Assembly (NCBI RefSeq): GCF_001571225.1
Contig: NZ_BCTJ01000014.1
Location: 1 to 64,000 of the forward strand
Direction of reading: 5' to 3'
Origin: Hydrogenophaga palleronii NBRC 102513
GTDB lineage: Bacteria > Pseudomonadota > Gammaproteobacteria > Burkholderiales > Burkholderiaceae_C
DNA length: 64,000 nucleotides
The stretch's first letter is position 1; every line of letters begins with the position of its first letter. Below the pieces are notes generated by a model, which was not told the origin of the DNA, searched no databases, and saw only the letters and a program-made list of their open reading frames with translations. Positions 54,494-62,434 of this stretch are shown one piece after another. The position numbers and the translations under genes are program-made.

Positions 54494-54970
54494 TCACTTG
54501 AGGTGTTCGTTGACCAGCTTGGTCATTTCGAACATGGAAGCCTGGGCCTTCTTGAAGATTTCCTTCAGCTTGGCGTCGGCGTTGATCATGCGGCGGTTGA
54601 CCGAGTCTTGCAGCTTGTTCTTCTTGATGTAGTCCCAGATCTTCTTGGTGACTTCGGTGCGTGGCAGCGGAGAGTTGCCCACGATGGCGGCCAGAGCGGC
54701 GCTGGGGGTCAGCGCTTTCATGAACGCAGCGTTGGGGGTGCGCTTCTTGGCGGGAGCGGCTTTTTTCGCAGCGACCTTCTTCGCAGGTGCAGCGGCCTTC
54801 TTCGCAGGAGCGGCTGCCTTCTTGGCCGGAGCGGCTGCCTTCTTCGCAGGTGCAGCGGCTTTCTTTGCCGGAGCGGCTGCCTTCTTGGCCGGAGCGGCCT
54901 TCTTCGCAGGAGCGGCGGCTTTCTTGGCCGGAGCCGCTTTTTTAGCGGGTGCTTTTTTCGCAGTTGCCAT
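54494..54970 (-). CDS. histone H1-like Lys/Ala-rich protein with SWIB domain
   Basis: A 158-residue protein. Residues 1-76 are repeats of AAAPAKK, very basic and like eukaryotic H1 tails. Residues 77-158 are a SWIB/MDM2 domain (RTPNAAFMKALTPSAALAAI; TEVTKKIWDYIKKNKLQD; ADAKLKEIFKK). SWIB proteins of this kind are known in chlamydiae and betaproteobacteria and are thought to act on nucleoid structure. ATG 54970 has AAGGAA upstream. It has its own promoter and terminator. Confidence 0.92.
   Translation of the reverse strand: MATAKKAPAKKAAPAKKAAAPAKKAAPAKKAAAPAKKAAAPAKKAAAPAKKAAAPAKKAAAPAKKVAAKKAAPAKKRTPNAAFMKALTPSAALAAIVGNSPLPRTEVTKKIWDYIKKNKLQDSVNRRMINADAKLKEIFKKAQASMFEMTKLVNEHLK
54745..54957. 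repeat. 21-bp tandem repeats encoding AAAPAKK
   Basis: About nine imperfect copies of a 21-bp unit inside the SWIB gene encode the Lys/Ala/Pro tail. Copies differ at silent positions and at one- or two-residue deletions, so length variation between strains is expected. Confidence 0.85.
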
Positions 54971-55037
54971 GATTGAATTTCCTTCTAGAAGTTGACGATT
55001 CCCCAGCGGAAAACGCGCTTTCTCACTGGTGTCTCGG

Positions 55038-55066
55038 ATGCTAATGGAGTTGCTGCAGCAATCCAA
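55038..55066 (-). promoter_or_regulatory. sigma-70 promoter of the SWIB gene
   Basis: On the minus strand TTGGAT (55066-55061), a 17-bp spacer and TAGCAT (55043-55038), about 70 nt before the start codon. Nothing else is recognised in the 257-bp gap 54971-55227. Confidence 0.5.
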
Positions 55067-55227
55067 GGTGGCGAGCGCGTTTTTTTCTGGCTTTGCGCGC
55101 GCCAGAAGTGGTTTTTTGGCTGGGAAAACAACACTTGCTGTCGGGCGAGCCGCAGCCCGTCTGCCTCTGGGAGCGTTTCTGCTCCAATCGCCAGCAATTG
55201 CCGGACGTTTTTTTTGCGAGTTCCATC

Positions 55228-55728
55228 ATGACCACGCCCACCGCTTTTGCCACCTGCGACCTCTGCGATCTGCACAAGAACGATGGCTCCGGCGCGTTCC
55301 GCGTGCTGCCTCCCGTGTTCCGCGATTTCGGCGCGCACCGCCGCTTTGCCGGGCCGGTGGTGACCGTCAAATGTTTTGAGGACAACACGCTGGTGGAGGC
55401 TGCGGTGGACAGTGCGGGCGACGGCCGGGTGCTGGTGGTGGACGGTGGCGGTTCGCTGCGCCGCGCCTTGCTCGGCGGCAACCTGGGCGCGGCGGCCGCA
55501 CGCAATGGTTGGGCCGGGGTGGTGATCGACGGCTGCGTACGCGACGTCGCCGAGCTGGCGCTGAGCCCGGTGGGCGTTCGTGCACTGGCCTCGATGCCGC
55601 TGCCGACCGAAAAACGCAACGAAGGCCAGCGCGATGTGGCCGTGCAGATCCAGGGTGTGTGGGTACGGCCGGGCGACTGGCTCTACGCCGACGAAGACGG
55701 CATCGTGATCGCCGACCGCGCGCTGTGA
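55228..55728 (+). CDS. rraA: RraA family protein (RNase E regulator / HMG-type aldolase)
   Basis: A 166-residue protein. The family signature GGSLRRALLGGNLGAAAA, then GWAGVVIDGCVRDVAEL contains the Arg-Asp pair used for metal binding in the aldolase members. RraA of E. coli inhibits RNase E, while others are 4-hydroxy-4-methyl-2-oxoglutarate/oxaloacetate aldolases; the alternative cannot be settled here. The frame is open from 55093; ATG 55228 gives the family N-terminus. Confidence 0.92.
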   Translation: MTTPTAFATCDLCDLHKNDGSGAFRVLPPVFRDFGAHRRFAGPVVTVKCFEDNTLVEAAVDSAGDGRVLVVDGGGSLRRALLGGNLGAAAARNGWAGVVIDGCVRDVAELALSPVGVRALASMPLPTEKRNEGQRDVAVQIQGVWVRPGDWLYADEDGIVIADRAL

Positions 55729-55753
55729 ACCACCGCCACGAACAGGCTCAGGC

Positions 55754-56569
55754 TCAGGCGGTCACGCCCTTGTAGAGCATGTAGGTGGCCAGCATGTACA
55801 GCAGGCAGGCGAACACGCGCTTGAGCGACTTCACGGGCAAGGCGTGTGCGGCCTTCACGCCCACCGGCGCCATCAGCACGCTGAAGACGGCGATCACCGC
55901 CAGCGCGGGCAGGTAGATGTAGCCGATGGAGCCGGCCGGCAGGTCGGTCAAACCCTGGCCTGCGATCACATAACCCACCGCGTTGGCCAGTGCAATCGGA
56001 AAGCCCAACGCCGCGCTGGTGGCCACCGCGTTGTGGATGGTCACGTTGCACCAGGTCATGAAGGGCACGCTGACAAAACCACCACCCGCTCCGACCAGGC
56101 CGGAGAGCATGCCGATAACGCTGCCGGCACCGACCAGGCCGGGTGTGCCGGGTAGGGTGCGTGTGGGTTTGGGTTTCTTGTCGATCAGCATCTGCGTGGC
56201 CGAGAAGCTGACGAAGGCGGCGAAGAACAGGGCCAGCCAGGCGCCCTTGAGCAGGGAGAAGATGCCCAGGCTGGCGATGGCCGAGCCGAGCACGATGCCG
56301 GGCGCCAGACCCTTCACGATGTCCCAGCGCACCGCGCCGCGCTTGTGGTGCGCGCGCACACTGGAGATGGACGTGAAGATGATGGTGGCCATGGAGGTGG
56401 CGATGGCCATCTTGACCGCGAGGTCTGCTTCGATCCCGCGGTCGGCAAGGATGAAGGTGATGAAGGGCACCATCAGCATGCCGCCACCAATGCCCAACAG
56501 GCCAGCGAGAAAACCGGTGCCGAGGCCGAGTGCGGCCAGCTCGATGATGAGAACGGGATCCAGGGGCAT
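55754..56569 (-). CDS. TSUP family permease (TauE/SafE)
   Basis: A 271-residue membrane protein with about eight helices in two repeats: GFLAGLLGIGGGMLMVPFI at the start of the first and GMLSGLVGAGGGFVSVPFM at the second, the TSUP signatures. Members export sulfite, sulfoacetate or other organosulfur anions; the substrate is unknown. ATG 56569 begins 8 nt after the predicted 3' end of 6S RNA on the same strand. Confidence 0.92.
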   Translation of the reverse strand: MPLDPVLIIELAALGLGTGFLAGLLGIGGGMLMVPFITFILADRGIEADLAVKMAIATSMATIIFTSISSVRAHHKRGAVRWDIVKGLAPGIVLGSAIASLGIFSLLKGAWLALFFAAFVSFSATQMLIDKKPKPTRTLPGTPGLVGAGSVIGMLSGLVGAGGGFVSVPFMTWCNVTIHNAVATSAALGFPIALANAVGYVIAGQGLTDLPAGSIGYIYLPALAVIAVFSVLMAPVGVKAAHALPVKSLKRVFACLLYMLATYMLYKGVTA

Positions 56570-56576
56570 GAAAGGT

Positions 56577-56747
56577 GTCTGCAAGTGCCGCCGGACCGGC
56601 ATCCTGAACCGGGGTTCAGGTGGGCAAGGGCAGCGTGGCTTCGGGTTCGTCTGACGCGAGACGCTCGCACCAGCCACGCAATGTACCAAGCCCGGGCTCT
56701 ATGAGCATTGGTTCAAGGAAATATAAAGCCCGGCGCGCACTGCAGAC
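56577..56747 (-). ncRNA. ssrS: 6S RNA
   Basis: An RNA of about 171 nt, found from sequence and structure. The ends pair: GTCTGCAGTGC at the 5' end with GCACTTGCAGAC at the 3' end. The 3' part carries CACCTGAACC-CCGG-TTCAGG then GCCGGTCCGGCGGCA, parallel to E. coli 6S RNA (CACCTTGAACC...GTTCAAGG...GCGGCGGCA). The apical arm has an 8-bp stem GCGTGGCT/AGCCACGC. It is directly downstream of zapA, the conserved 6S position. 6S RNA traps sigma-70 RNA polymerase in stationary phase. In gammaproteobacteria the next gene is fau; here it is a TSUP permease. Confidence 0.85.
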
Positions 56748-56754
56748 GGTTCAA

Positions 56755-56760
56755 ATTGTA
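56755..56760 (-). promoter_or_regulatory. -10 box of 6S RNA
   Basis: TACAAT on the minus strand, 7 nt before the predicted 5' end of the 6S RNA. No good -35 hexamer at the expected place. Confidence 0.55.
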
Positions 56761-56824
56761 GGCGCTGCACGCGGGCTCGGCGGCCCATGGGGCCATCTAT
56801 TTTTTTGCGCTGACCGACGGTGCC

Positions 56825-57208
56825 TCAGAGCAGGCGTCCGTCCTTGTCCAGCGTCTGGTCGAGGCGGCGCATCAGGTCTTCCACGCGCGCCTGTGTCTGC
56901 GGGTCGAGGGGCTCGCTGTCGAAGCCTCCACCGGCCTCGGCGAAGCCGCCACCCTCGGCCTGGCCGAACGACGAAGCCTGGAAACTCTCGGCTTCTTTCT
57001 GCGACAGCTCGAACGCCAGGTTGAGCGAGGCCAGTACCGCGATACGGTCACGCGCCTTCACCTTGCCGGCGTCGCGGATGCGGCACATGGCGGTGTCCAC
57101 GCGCTCCACCGCGTCGAGCAGCGAGGCTTCGCCGCCCGGCGGGCACGAGAGCAGGTAGCTCTGGCCCATGATCTGCACTTCGAGCTGCTTGCTGCCGGGC
57201 TTGTTCAC
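56825..57208 (-). CDS. zapA: cell division protein ZapA
   Basis: A 127-residue FtsZ-ring-associated protein that cross-links FtsZ filaments. It begins with KQLEVQIMGQSYLLSCPPGGE and continues with the typical DRIAVLASLNLAFELSQ helix. The start is GTG 57208, overlapping the stop of the small coiled-coil gene (GTGA). Slightly longer than E. coli ZapA because of a Gly/Glu-rich segment near residue 90. Confidence 0.94.
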   Translation of the reverse strand: MNKPGSKQLEVQIMGQSYLLSCPPGGEASLLDAVERVDTAMCRIRDAGKVKARDRIAVLASLNLAFELSQKEAESFQASSFGQAEGGGFAEAGGGFDSEPLDPQTQARVEDLMRRLDQTLDKDGRLL

Positions 57209-57444
57209 GAACGCTCCTTGCTGGAATCTTGGGGGGTGTCGCCCAGGCCGGGTGGCAGGCGGTCGAGCAGGGCGTCGATGCGCGCACGTGCCGCCATCAG
57301 CCGGGACTTGAGCGAGTCGCGCTCGGCCTGCAACGCGTGCACCTGTTCCACCAGCAATGCATTGGTGCGTTGCAGTTCCTCGTGGCGCAGCAGCAGGCGC
57401 TCTACGCGTTCGGTGATCTGGTCAATGTGCTTGGGGTCGGCCAT
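57205..57444 (-). CDS. small coiled-coil protein (TIGR02449/ZapB-like)
   Basis: A 79-residue protein that is almost all coiled coil: residues 5-62 show heptads (ITERVERLLLRHEELQ; LVEQVHALQAERDSLKSR). Proteins of this TIGR02449 type are encoded directly upstream of zapA in many proteobacteria and are presumed cell-division partners similar to ZapB. ATG 57444 is preferred over 57468 by family comparison. Four-base overlap with zapA. Confidence 0.88.
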   Translation of the reverse strand: MADPKHIDQITERVERLLLRHEELQRTNALLVEQVHALQAERDSLKSRLMAARARIDALLDRLPPGLGDTPQDSSKERS

Positions 57445-57496
57445 GGTCGTGACTCGAAGTTTTCGCATTGTAGGGTTGCCCCAGGTGGGCGCGACT

Positions 57497-57502
57497 TAGA
57501 AT
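57497..57502 (+). promoter_or_regulatory. -10 box upstream of the cobalamin riboswitch
   Basis: TAGAAT about 9 nt before the start of the riboswitch. A TTGCCC at 57476-57481 has only a 15-bp spacing, so the -35 is uncertain. Confidence 0.45.
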
Positions 57503-57510
57503 GGCCCCTG

Positions 57511-57737
57511 TTGGTGCTCGCGGTGTGGTTCACATGCCGCAGTTCAACGGGAAGCAGGAGGGCCCATCCCCGGGATGAACCTAACCTGCGCTGCCCCCGC
57601 AACGGTAAGCAGGCGGGACACGGGCGGCGCCAGCAGGCGCGTACGGTGTCCCAGCTTTCATCACGCAGCCACTGGAAAACCGCCTTGTTTTCCGGGAAGG
57701 CGATGGAGGTCGTTCTGTCAGCCCGGATACCGGCCAA
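57511..57737 (+). promoter_or_regulatory. cobalamin (B12) riboswitch
   Basis: Fills most of the 387-bp gap between the ZapB-like gene and btuB. Conserved B12 elements in order: GGGAAGCAGG near 57549, CTGCCCCCGCAACGGTAA (57591-57608), GCCACTGG (57668-57675), GGGAAGGCG near 57694 and the B12 box CAGCCCGGATACCGGCC (57719-57735). It should turn expression of the downstream uptake and salvage operon off when adenosylcobalamin is abundant. About 95 nt of leader follow before btuB; the btuB ribosome-binding site is weak, in line with translational control. Confidence 0.95.
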
Positions 57738-57831
57738 CAAGGTGGTGGTACGTCCGGCAACGGCCGCGCCGCCGTGACGCCCATGCACTGTCGGGGACGA
57801 TGGTGAAGGCTCTCTCGCTGCTCTCCTCAAA

Positions 57832-59682
57832 ATGAAAAACCGCACCCTGGCCGTGCTGCCGCTGGCACTGCTGGCCGGCTTCAGCGCGTCCGCTGCCCAC
57901 GCCCAAACGTCCTCCGCTTCGCCTGCCGAGGCTTCTCTGAAAGAAACGGTGGTCACGGCCACGCGGGTTGAGCAAGCCCTGACGGACGTGGTCGCCGACA
58001 TCACGATCGTCGACCGCGTGACCATCGACCGCAGTGGTGCCACCGGCATCGCCGACATGCTGGCTCGGGTGCCAGGTGTTTCGATCAGCCGCAACGGAGG
58101 ACCAGGCGCCTCAACCAGCGTGTACCTGCGTGGTGGTGAGACTCGCTTCACGGCGGTGTACGTGGACGGTGTTCGCATCGAATCGCAAAGCACCAGCGGC
58201 GGTGCCAGCTGGAACGCCATTCCGCTGTCTCAGATCGATCGCATCGAGGTGCTGCGAGGCCCGGCCGCTGCGGTCTACGGCTCAGACGCGATCGCCGGCG
58301 TGATCCAGATTTTCACGAGGCAGGGCCAGGAGGGTTTCTTCCCCTGGGTTGAGGTGGGTGCTGGCACCTATGGCACTCGAAAGCTGGATGCAGGTTTTGT
58401 CGGTGGGTCGGGCGTCTGGGACTACGCACTCGGCGTCACGCGCGAGACCAGCACCGGCTTCAATGCCCAACCCGCTGGCAACCCCGACCGCGACGGTTAT
58501 CGCAGCAAGGCTGTATCTGCGAAGCTGGGCTTGAAGCTGGTCCCAGGGCATAGGCTGGACATGACCTTGCTGTCCAGCAAGATGGATGCGCAGTACGACG
58601 CCTCCAATTCCCGCCGAGACGATCACGCGCTGTCCGAGTTGACCACGTCGAGTCTGAAGTGGTCTGCCAAATGGAGCGATGTCTACAGCACGCAGGTCAG
58701 TGTCAGTGAGGGCACGGACCGGTATGAAACCCGTCCGTCTCCTTACCTCACGAAAACCCGTCTGAGCAATTACCTCTGGTTGAACCAGTGGCGCTTGGGC
58801 GAGCACAACGTGACGGCGTCGCTTGAGCGGCGTGAAGACAAGTTCGCCAACGTGGACACCACTCCGCCGACGACCGACCGGTCACAGAATGCGGTGGCGC
58901 TGGGGTACGGCTGGCAGACCGGCAAGCACAGCGTGCAACTCAATGCGCGTCATGACCGCGACAGCGAGTTCGGAGCGAAGTCGACGGGCAGCGCGGCTTA
59001 CGCCTACGCGTTCGTTCCAGGCTGGAGCCTCACAACCTCGGCCGGATCTGCGTTTCGTGTGCCGACTTTGTACCAACGGTTCAGCATTTACGGTGTCCCT
59101 TCGCTCAAACCCGAAACGGCCCGGAACGTCGAAGTGGGTGTGAAGCGTGACGTCGGTGGCAGCCACTTCAGCGTTGTCGCTTATCGCAACAAGGTGTCCG
59201 ATCTCATCACCTACGTCGGTGGGCCAGGTTCGTGCATCAACGGTGTGGGTGCGCGAGCGGGCTGTTACGGCAACACGGCCCGAGCGGAGTACTCGGGAGT
59301 GACCGTCGCCGCCGATGGAAAGCTCGGCAAGTTCGCACTGCACGGCTCCATCGACTGGCAGCACCCCAAAGATCTCGACACAGGCCGGGAGCTGGCACGC
59401 CGACCCCGAGAAATGGCCAAGCTGGGTGTGGACACACAAGTAGCAGGCTGGACTGTGGGCACGGAGATGGAGTTGGTGGGCCGGCGTTTCAACGACGCGG
59501 CAAACCGCCAGCGTATGGCTGGTTACGGGCTGGTTAACGCTTACGCAAGCAAGCGCGTTGCCTCCGACTGGACCGTGCTCGGTCGCGTGGACAACCTCGG
59601 CGACAAGACCTACCAGACCGCCCGTGGTTACGCCACCGCGGGCCTCACGGTGTATGTGGGCCTGAAGTGGGCACCGCTCTGA
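57832..59682 (+). CDS. btuB: TonB-dependent cobalamin receptor
   Basis: A 616-residue outer-membrane receptor. The signal peptide ends near SASAAHAQ; the TonB-box-like LKETVVTATR follows. Plug domain: ADMLARVPGVSISRNGGPG and IDRIEVLRGPAAAVYGSDAI, then the 22-strand barrel. It imports B12 or corrinoids across the outer membrane. Placement behind a cobalamin riboswitch makes the substrate call strong. GC and codon use inside the barrel look slightly lower than in neighbouring genes. Confidence 0.95.
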   Translation: MKNRTLAVLPLALLAGFSASAAHAQTSSASPAEASLKETVVTATRVEQALTDVVADITIVDRVTIDRSGATGIADMLARVPGVSISRNGGPGASTSVYLRGGETRFTAVYVDGVRIESQSTSGGASWNAIPLSQIDRIEVLRGPAAAVYGSDAIAGVIQIFTRQGQEGFFPWVEVGAGTYGTRKLDAGFVGGSGVWDYALGVTRETSTGFNAQPAGNPDRDGYRSKAVSAKLGLKLVPGHRLDMTLLSSKMDAQYDASNSRRDDHALSELTTSSLKWSAKWSDVYSTQVSVSEGTDRYETRPSPYLTKTRLSNYLWLNQWRLGEHNVTASLERREDKFANVDTTPPTTDRSQNAVALGYGWQTGKHSVQLNARHDRDSEFGAKSTGSAAYAYAFVPGWSLTTSAGSAFRVPTLYQRFSIYGVPSLKPETARNVEVGVKRDVGGSHFSVVAYRNKVSDLITYVGGPGSCINGVGARAGCYGNTARAEYSGVTVAADGKLGKFALHGSIDWQHPKDLDTGRELARRPREMAKLGVDTQVAGWTVGTEMELVGRRFNDAANRQRMAGYGLVNAYASKRVASDWTVLGRVDNLGDKTYQTARGYATAGLTVYVGLKWAPL

Positions 59683-59695
59683 AGATTCACCGCGC

Positions 59696-61042
59696 ATGAC
59701 GCCCCACCATTGCCCGGCCATTCTGGTGGCGGCCCCGGCTTCCGGCCAGGGCAAAACCACCGTGGCCGCGGCATTGGCGCGCCTGCATGCGCGCGCCGGC
59801 CGGCGTGTGCGCGCTTTCAAATGCGGGCCCGATTTTCTCGACCCGCACTGGTTGGCCCTGGCCAGCGGGCATGCGGTGCACAACCTCGATCTCTGGATGA
59901 CCGGCGAAGCCGATGCGCGCGCGCGCCTGCACGCCGCTGCGGGCGAGGCCGACCTGATCGTGGTCGAAGGGGTGATGGGCCTGTTCGACGGTGAGCCGAG
60001 CGCGGCCGATCTGGCGCAGCGCTTCGGCCTGCCGGTGATGGCCGTGATCGACGCCTCCGCCATGGCCGGCACCTTCGGTGCGCTGGCCTTCGGCCTGCAG
60101 CACTTCCGCCCCGGCCTGCCGTGGGCGGGTGTGCTGGCCAACCGCGTGGCCAGCGAACGCCATGCCGAGATGCTGCAAGGCGCACTCGCTGGAGGCGGCG
60201 GTGGCCAGGCCTCGCCCTTCCTGGGCGCCGTGCCACGCGACGCCGCGTTTTCCTTGCCCGAGCGCTACCTGGGCCTGACGGTGGCGGCCGAGTTGCCCGA
60301 CGCGCTGGCGCGGCTCGATGCGGCCGCCGATGCGCTCGCCGCCACGCCGCTGGGCCGCATGGACAGCGCCGCGCTGCAAGCCTGGTCGGTGGCTTTTGCA
60401 GCACCCGAGCCGGCACCGGCGACCGCACCCTTGCTGCAGGGCCGCCGCATCGCGGTGGCGCAGGACGCCGCCTTCTGTTTTGTCTATCCGGCCAACCTGG
60501 ACGTGCTGCGCGCACTGGGCGCCGAGTTGTGTTTCTTTTCGCCGCTGGCCGACGAACCGGTGCCCGCCTGCGACGCGGTCTGGTTGCCGGGCGGTTACCC
60601 CGAGCTGCACGCCGCCACCCTCAGTGCCAGCCGACACACCGCGCCGGGCTTGCGCGCACACGTGGCCGCTGGCCGGCCGCTGTGGGCAGAATGTGGCGGC
60701 ATGATGCCGCTGTTCGAAACCCTGGTGACGGTGGATGGGACCTCGCACGCCGGCTGGGACCTGTTGCCCGGCCGCGTGCTGGTGCAGCCGCGGCTGGCCG
60801 CACTCGGGCCGCAGCAGCTCACGCTGCCGGCCGGCAGCCTGCGTGGCCACACCTTCCATTACTCGCGCTGCGAATCGCCGCTGGCGCCGGCCCTGCACAC
60901 CGAATCCCAACGCGGCGGGGTGCGTGGGCTGGGCGAGGCGGTGTACCGCCAGGGTTCGTTGCAGGCCAGTTATTTCCATGCCTGGTTTGCGTCCAGTCCG
61001 GCGGCCACCGCGTCGCTGTTCCTGCCGGCGGAGGGCGCATGA
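59696..61042 (+). CDS. cobB: cobyrinate a,c-diamide synthase
   Basis: A 448-residue glutamine amidotransferase that amidates carboxylates a and c of cobyrinic acid. The N-terminal P-loop VAAPASGQGKTTVAAAL and LIVVEGVMGLFDG form the ATP domain. The C-terminal class I GATase domain has DAVWLPGGYPELHA and the catalytic cysteine in LWAECGGMM. It is 13 nt after btuB and overlaps the next gene by ATGA. With cobU it suggests that corrinoid modification genes accompany uptake. Confidence 0.95.
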   Translation: MTPHHCPAILVAAPASGQGKTTVAAALARLHARAGRRVRAFKCGPDFLDPHWLALASGHAVHNLDLWMTGEADARARLHAAAGEADLIVVEGVMGLFDGEPSAADLAQRFGLPVMAVIDASAMAGTFGALAFGLQHFRPGLPWAGVLANRVASERHAEMLQGALAGGGGGQASPFLGAVPRDAAFSLPERYLGLTVAAELPDALARLDAAADALAATPLGRMDSAALQAWSVAFAAPEPAPATAPLLQGRRIAVAQDAAFCFVYPANLDVLRALGAELCFFSPLADEPVPACDAVWLPGGYPELHAATLSASRHTAPGLRAHVAAGRPLWAECGGMMPLFETLVTVDGTSHAGWDLLPGRVLVQPRLAALGPQQLTLPAGSLRGHTFHYSRCESPLAPALHTESQRGGVRGLGEAVYRQGSLQASYFHAWFASSPAATASLFLPAEGA

Positions 61043-61872
61043 GCAGCAGCCACCGCCACGCCAGCCCGGGCCCGCAGCGCATCGTCTGCCTCACCGAAGA
61101 AACCACCGAGTGGCTCTACCTGCTGGGCCAGGAGCAGCGCATCGTCGGCATCTCGGGCTACACCGTGCGGCCGCGCCGCGCGCGCGAGGAAAAGCCCAAG
61201 GTCAGCGCTTTCCTGAGCGCGAAGATCGACAAAATTCTGGCGCTCCGGCCCGACTGCGTGTTCGGCTTTTCCGACCTGCAGGCCGACATCGCCGCCGAGC
61301 TCATCCGCGCCGGCGTGCAGGTGACGGTGTTCAACCAGCGCAGCGTGGAAGAGATTTTTTCCATGCTCTACCAGGTCGCCGCGATGGTGGGTTGCGCCGA
61401 AGCCGGCCTGGCCTGGATCGCCGACAGCCGCAGCCGGCTCGAGACCATCCGTGCCGATGTGCAGGCGCTGCAGGCCGGTGGCAAGCGCCGGCCGCGGGTG
61501 TTTTTTGAAGAGTGGGACGAGCCGCACATCAGCGGCATCCGCTGGGTGTCCGAGCTGCTGGGCATTGCGGGTGGTGACGACGTGTTCCCCGAACTCGCGG
61601 CCATGCCGCTCGGCAAGAACCGCATCATTGCCGACGGTGCCGAGATCGTGCGCCGCCAGCCCGACATCGTCATCGGCTCCTGGTGCGGCAAGAAGTTCCG
61701 GCCCGAGAAGGTGGCGGCACGCGCGGGCTGGTCGGACGTGCCGGCGGTGAAGAACGGCCAGTTGTTCGAGATCAAATCCGCCGACATCCTGCAGCCCGGC
61801 CCGGCCGCGCTCACCGACGGAGTCAATCAGATGCACCGCATCGTCACACACTGGATGCAGCAACATGGCTGA
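61039..61872 (+). CDS. cobalamin-binding BtuF-like protein without signal peptide
   Basis: A 277-residue protein of the class III periplasmic binding fold (BtuF/FecB type): RIVCLTEETTEWLYLLGQ, ILALRPDCVFGFSDLQADIA and EWDEPHISGIRWVSELLGI. Its N-terminus (MSSSHRHASPGPQ) has no signal peptide, unlike the second BtuF at 62434-63318. It may be a cytoplasmic corrinoid-binding protein, or have lost export. The start at 61039 is fixed by ATGA overlap with cobB; it overlaps cobU by 8 bases. Confidence 0.85.
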   Translation: MSSSHRHASPGPQRIVCLTEETTEWLYLLGQEQRIVGISGYTVRPRRAREEKPKVSAFLSAKIDKILALRPDCVFGFSDLQADIAAELIRAGVQVTVFNQRSVEEIFSMLYQVAAMVGCAEAGLAWIADSRSRLETIRADVQALQAGGKRRPRVFFEEWDEPHISGIRWVSELLGIAGGDDVFPELAAMPLGKNRIIADGAEIVRRQPDIVIGSWCGKKFRPEKVAARAGWSDVPAVKNGQLFEIKSADILQPGPAALTDGVNQMHRIVTHWMQQHG

Positions 61873-62434
61873 GCCCATTGCCCGCAGCGAGTTCATCCTC
61901 GGCGGCCAGCGCAGCGGCAAGTCGCGCCGCGCCGAGCTGATCGCGCGCCACTGGCTGAGCGCGGCACTCGACCACCGCACGGTGCTGATCGCCACCGGCC
62001 AGGCCTGGGACGACGAGATGCGCGAGCGCATCGCGCGCCACCAGCGCGACCGCGCCGAGCGTGTGCCCGGCATGCTGACGGTGGAAGAACCGCGCGCGCT
62101 GGCCGAAACACTCACCCTGCACAGCGCGGCACAAACCCTGGTGGTGGTGGACTGCCTCACGCTCTGGTTGACCAACCTCACCATGCCGGCCGAAGGTGTG
62201 GACGCCGTGGACCCCGCGGCGCCAACGCTGGCGCTGTGCCAGGCCATTGCCGCCGTGCCCGGCCCGGTGGTGCTGGTGGGCAACGAGATCGGCCTGGGTG
62301 TGATTCCGATGGGGCGCGAGGTGCGCGCCTTTGTGGACGCGCTCGGCGCGCTCAACCAGGCCGTGGCGGCCGCCAGCGAGCGTGTGACGCTCATGGCCGC
62401 CGGCCTTCCCCTGACTCTGAAAGCGCCTGCCTGA
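61865..62434 (+). CDS. cobU: adenosylcobinamide kinase/adenosylcobinamide-phosphate guanylyltransferase
   Basis: A 189-residue bifunctional enzyme that phosphorylates adenosylcobinamide and adds GMP. P-loop LGGQRSGKSRRAE near the N-terminus, the ATGQAWDDEMRERIARHQ and VVVDCLTLWLTNL motifs, and VGNEIGLGVIPM are typical. It overlaps the neighbouring genes at both ends, in line with a single transcript under the riboswitch. Confidence 0.95.
   Translation: MAEPIARSEFILGGQRSGKSRRAELIARHWLSAALDHRTVLIATGQAWDDEMRERIARHQRDRAERVPGMLTVEEPRALAETLTLHSAAQTLVVVDCLTLWLTNLTMPAEGVDAVDPAAPTLALCQAIAAVPGPVVLVGNEIGLGVIPMGREVRAFVDALGALNQAVAAASERVTLMAAGLPLTLKAPA

Noticed and set aside
54745..54957. Tandem 21-bp repeats as a noncoding satellite
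   Set aside because: They stay in frame, encode the Lys/Ala tail of the SWIB protein and are followed by its conserved domain.
56640..56747. A shorter RNA closed by CGTCTG/CAGACG (about 110 nt) instead of 6S RNA
   Set aside because: The longer fold ending at 56577 pairs better (11 bp), contains the 6S-type 3' hairpin and fits the -10 box and the zapA neighbourhood.
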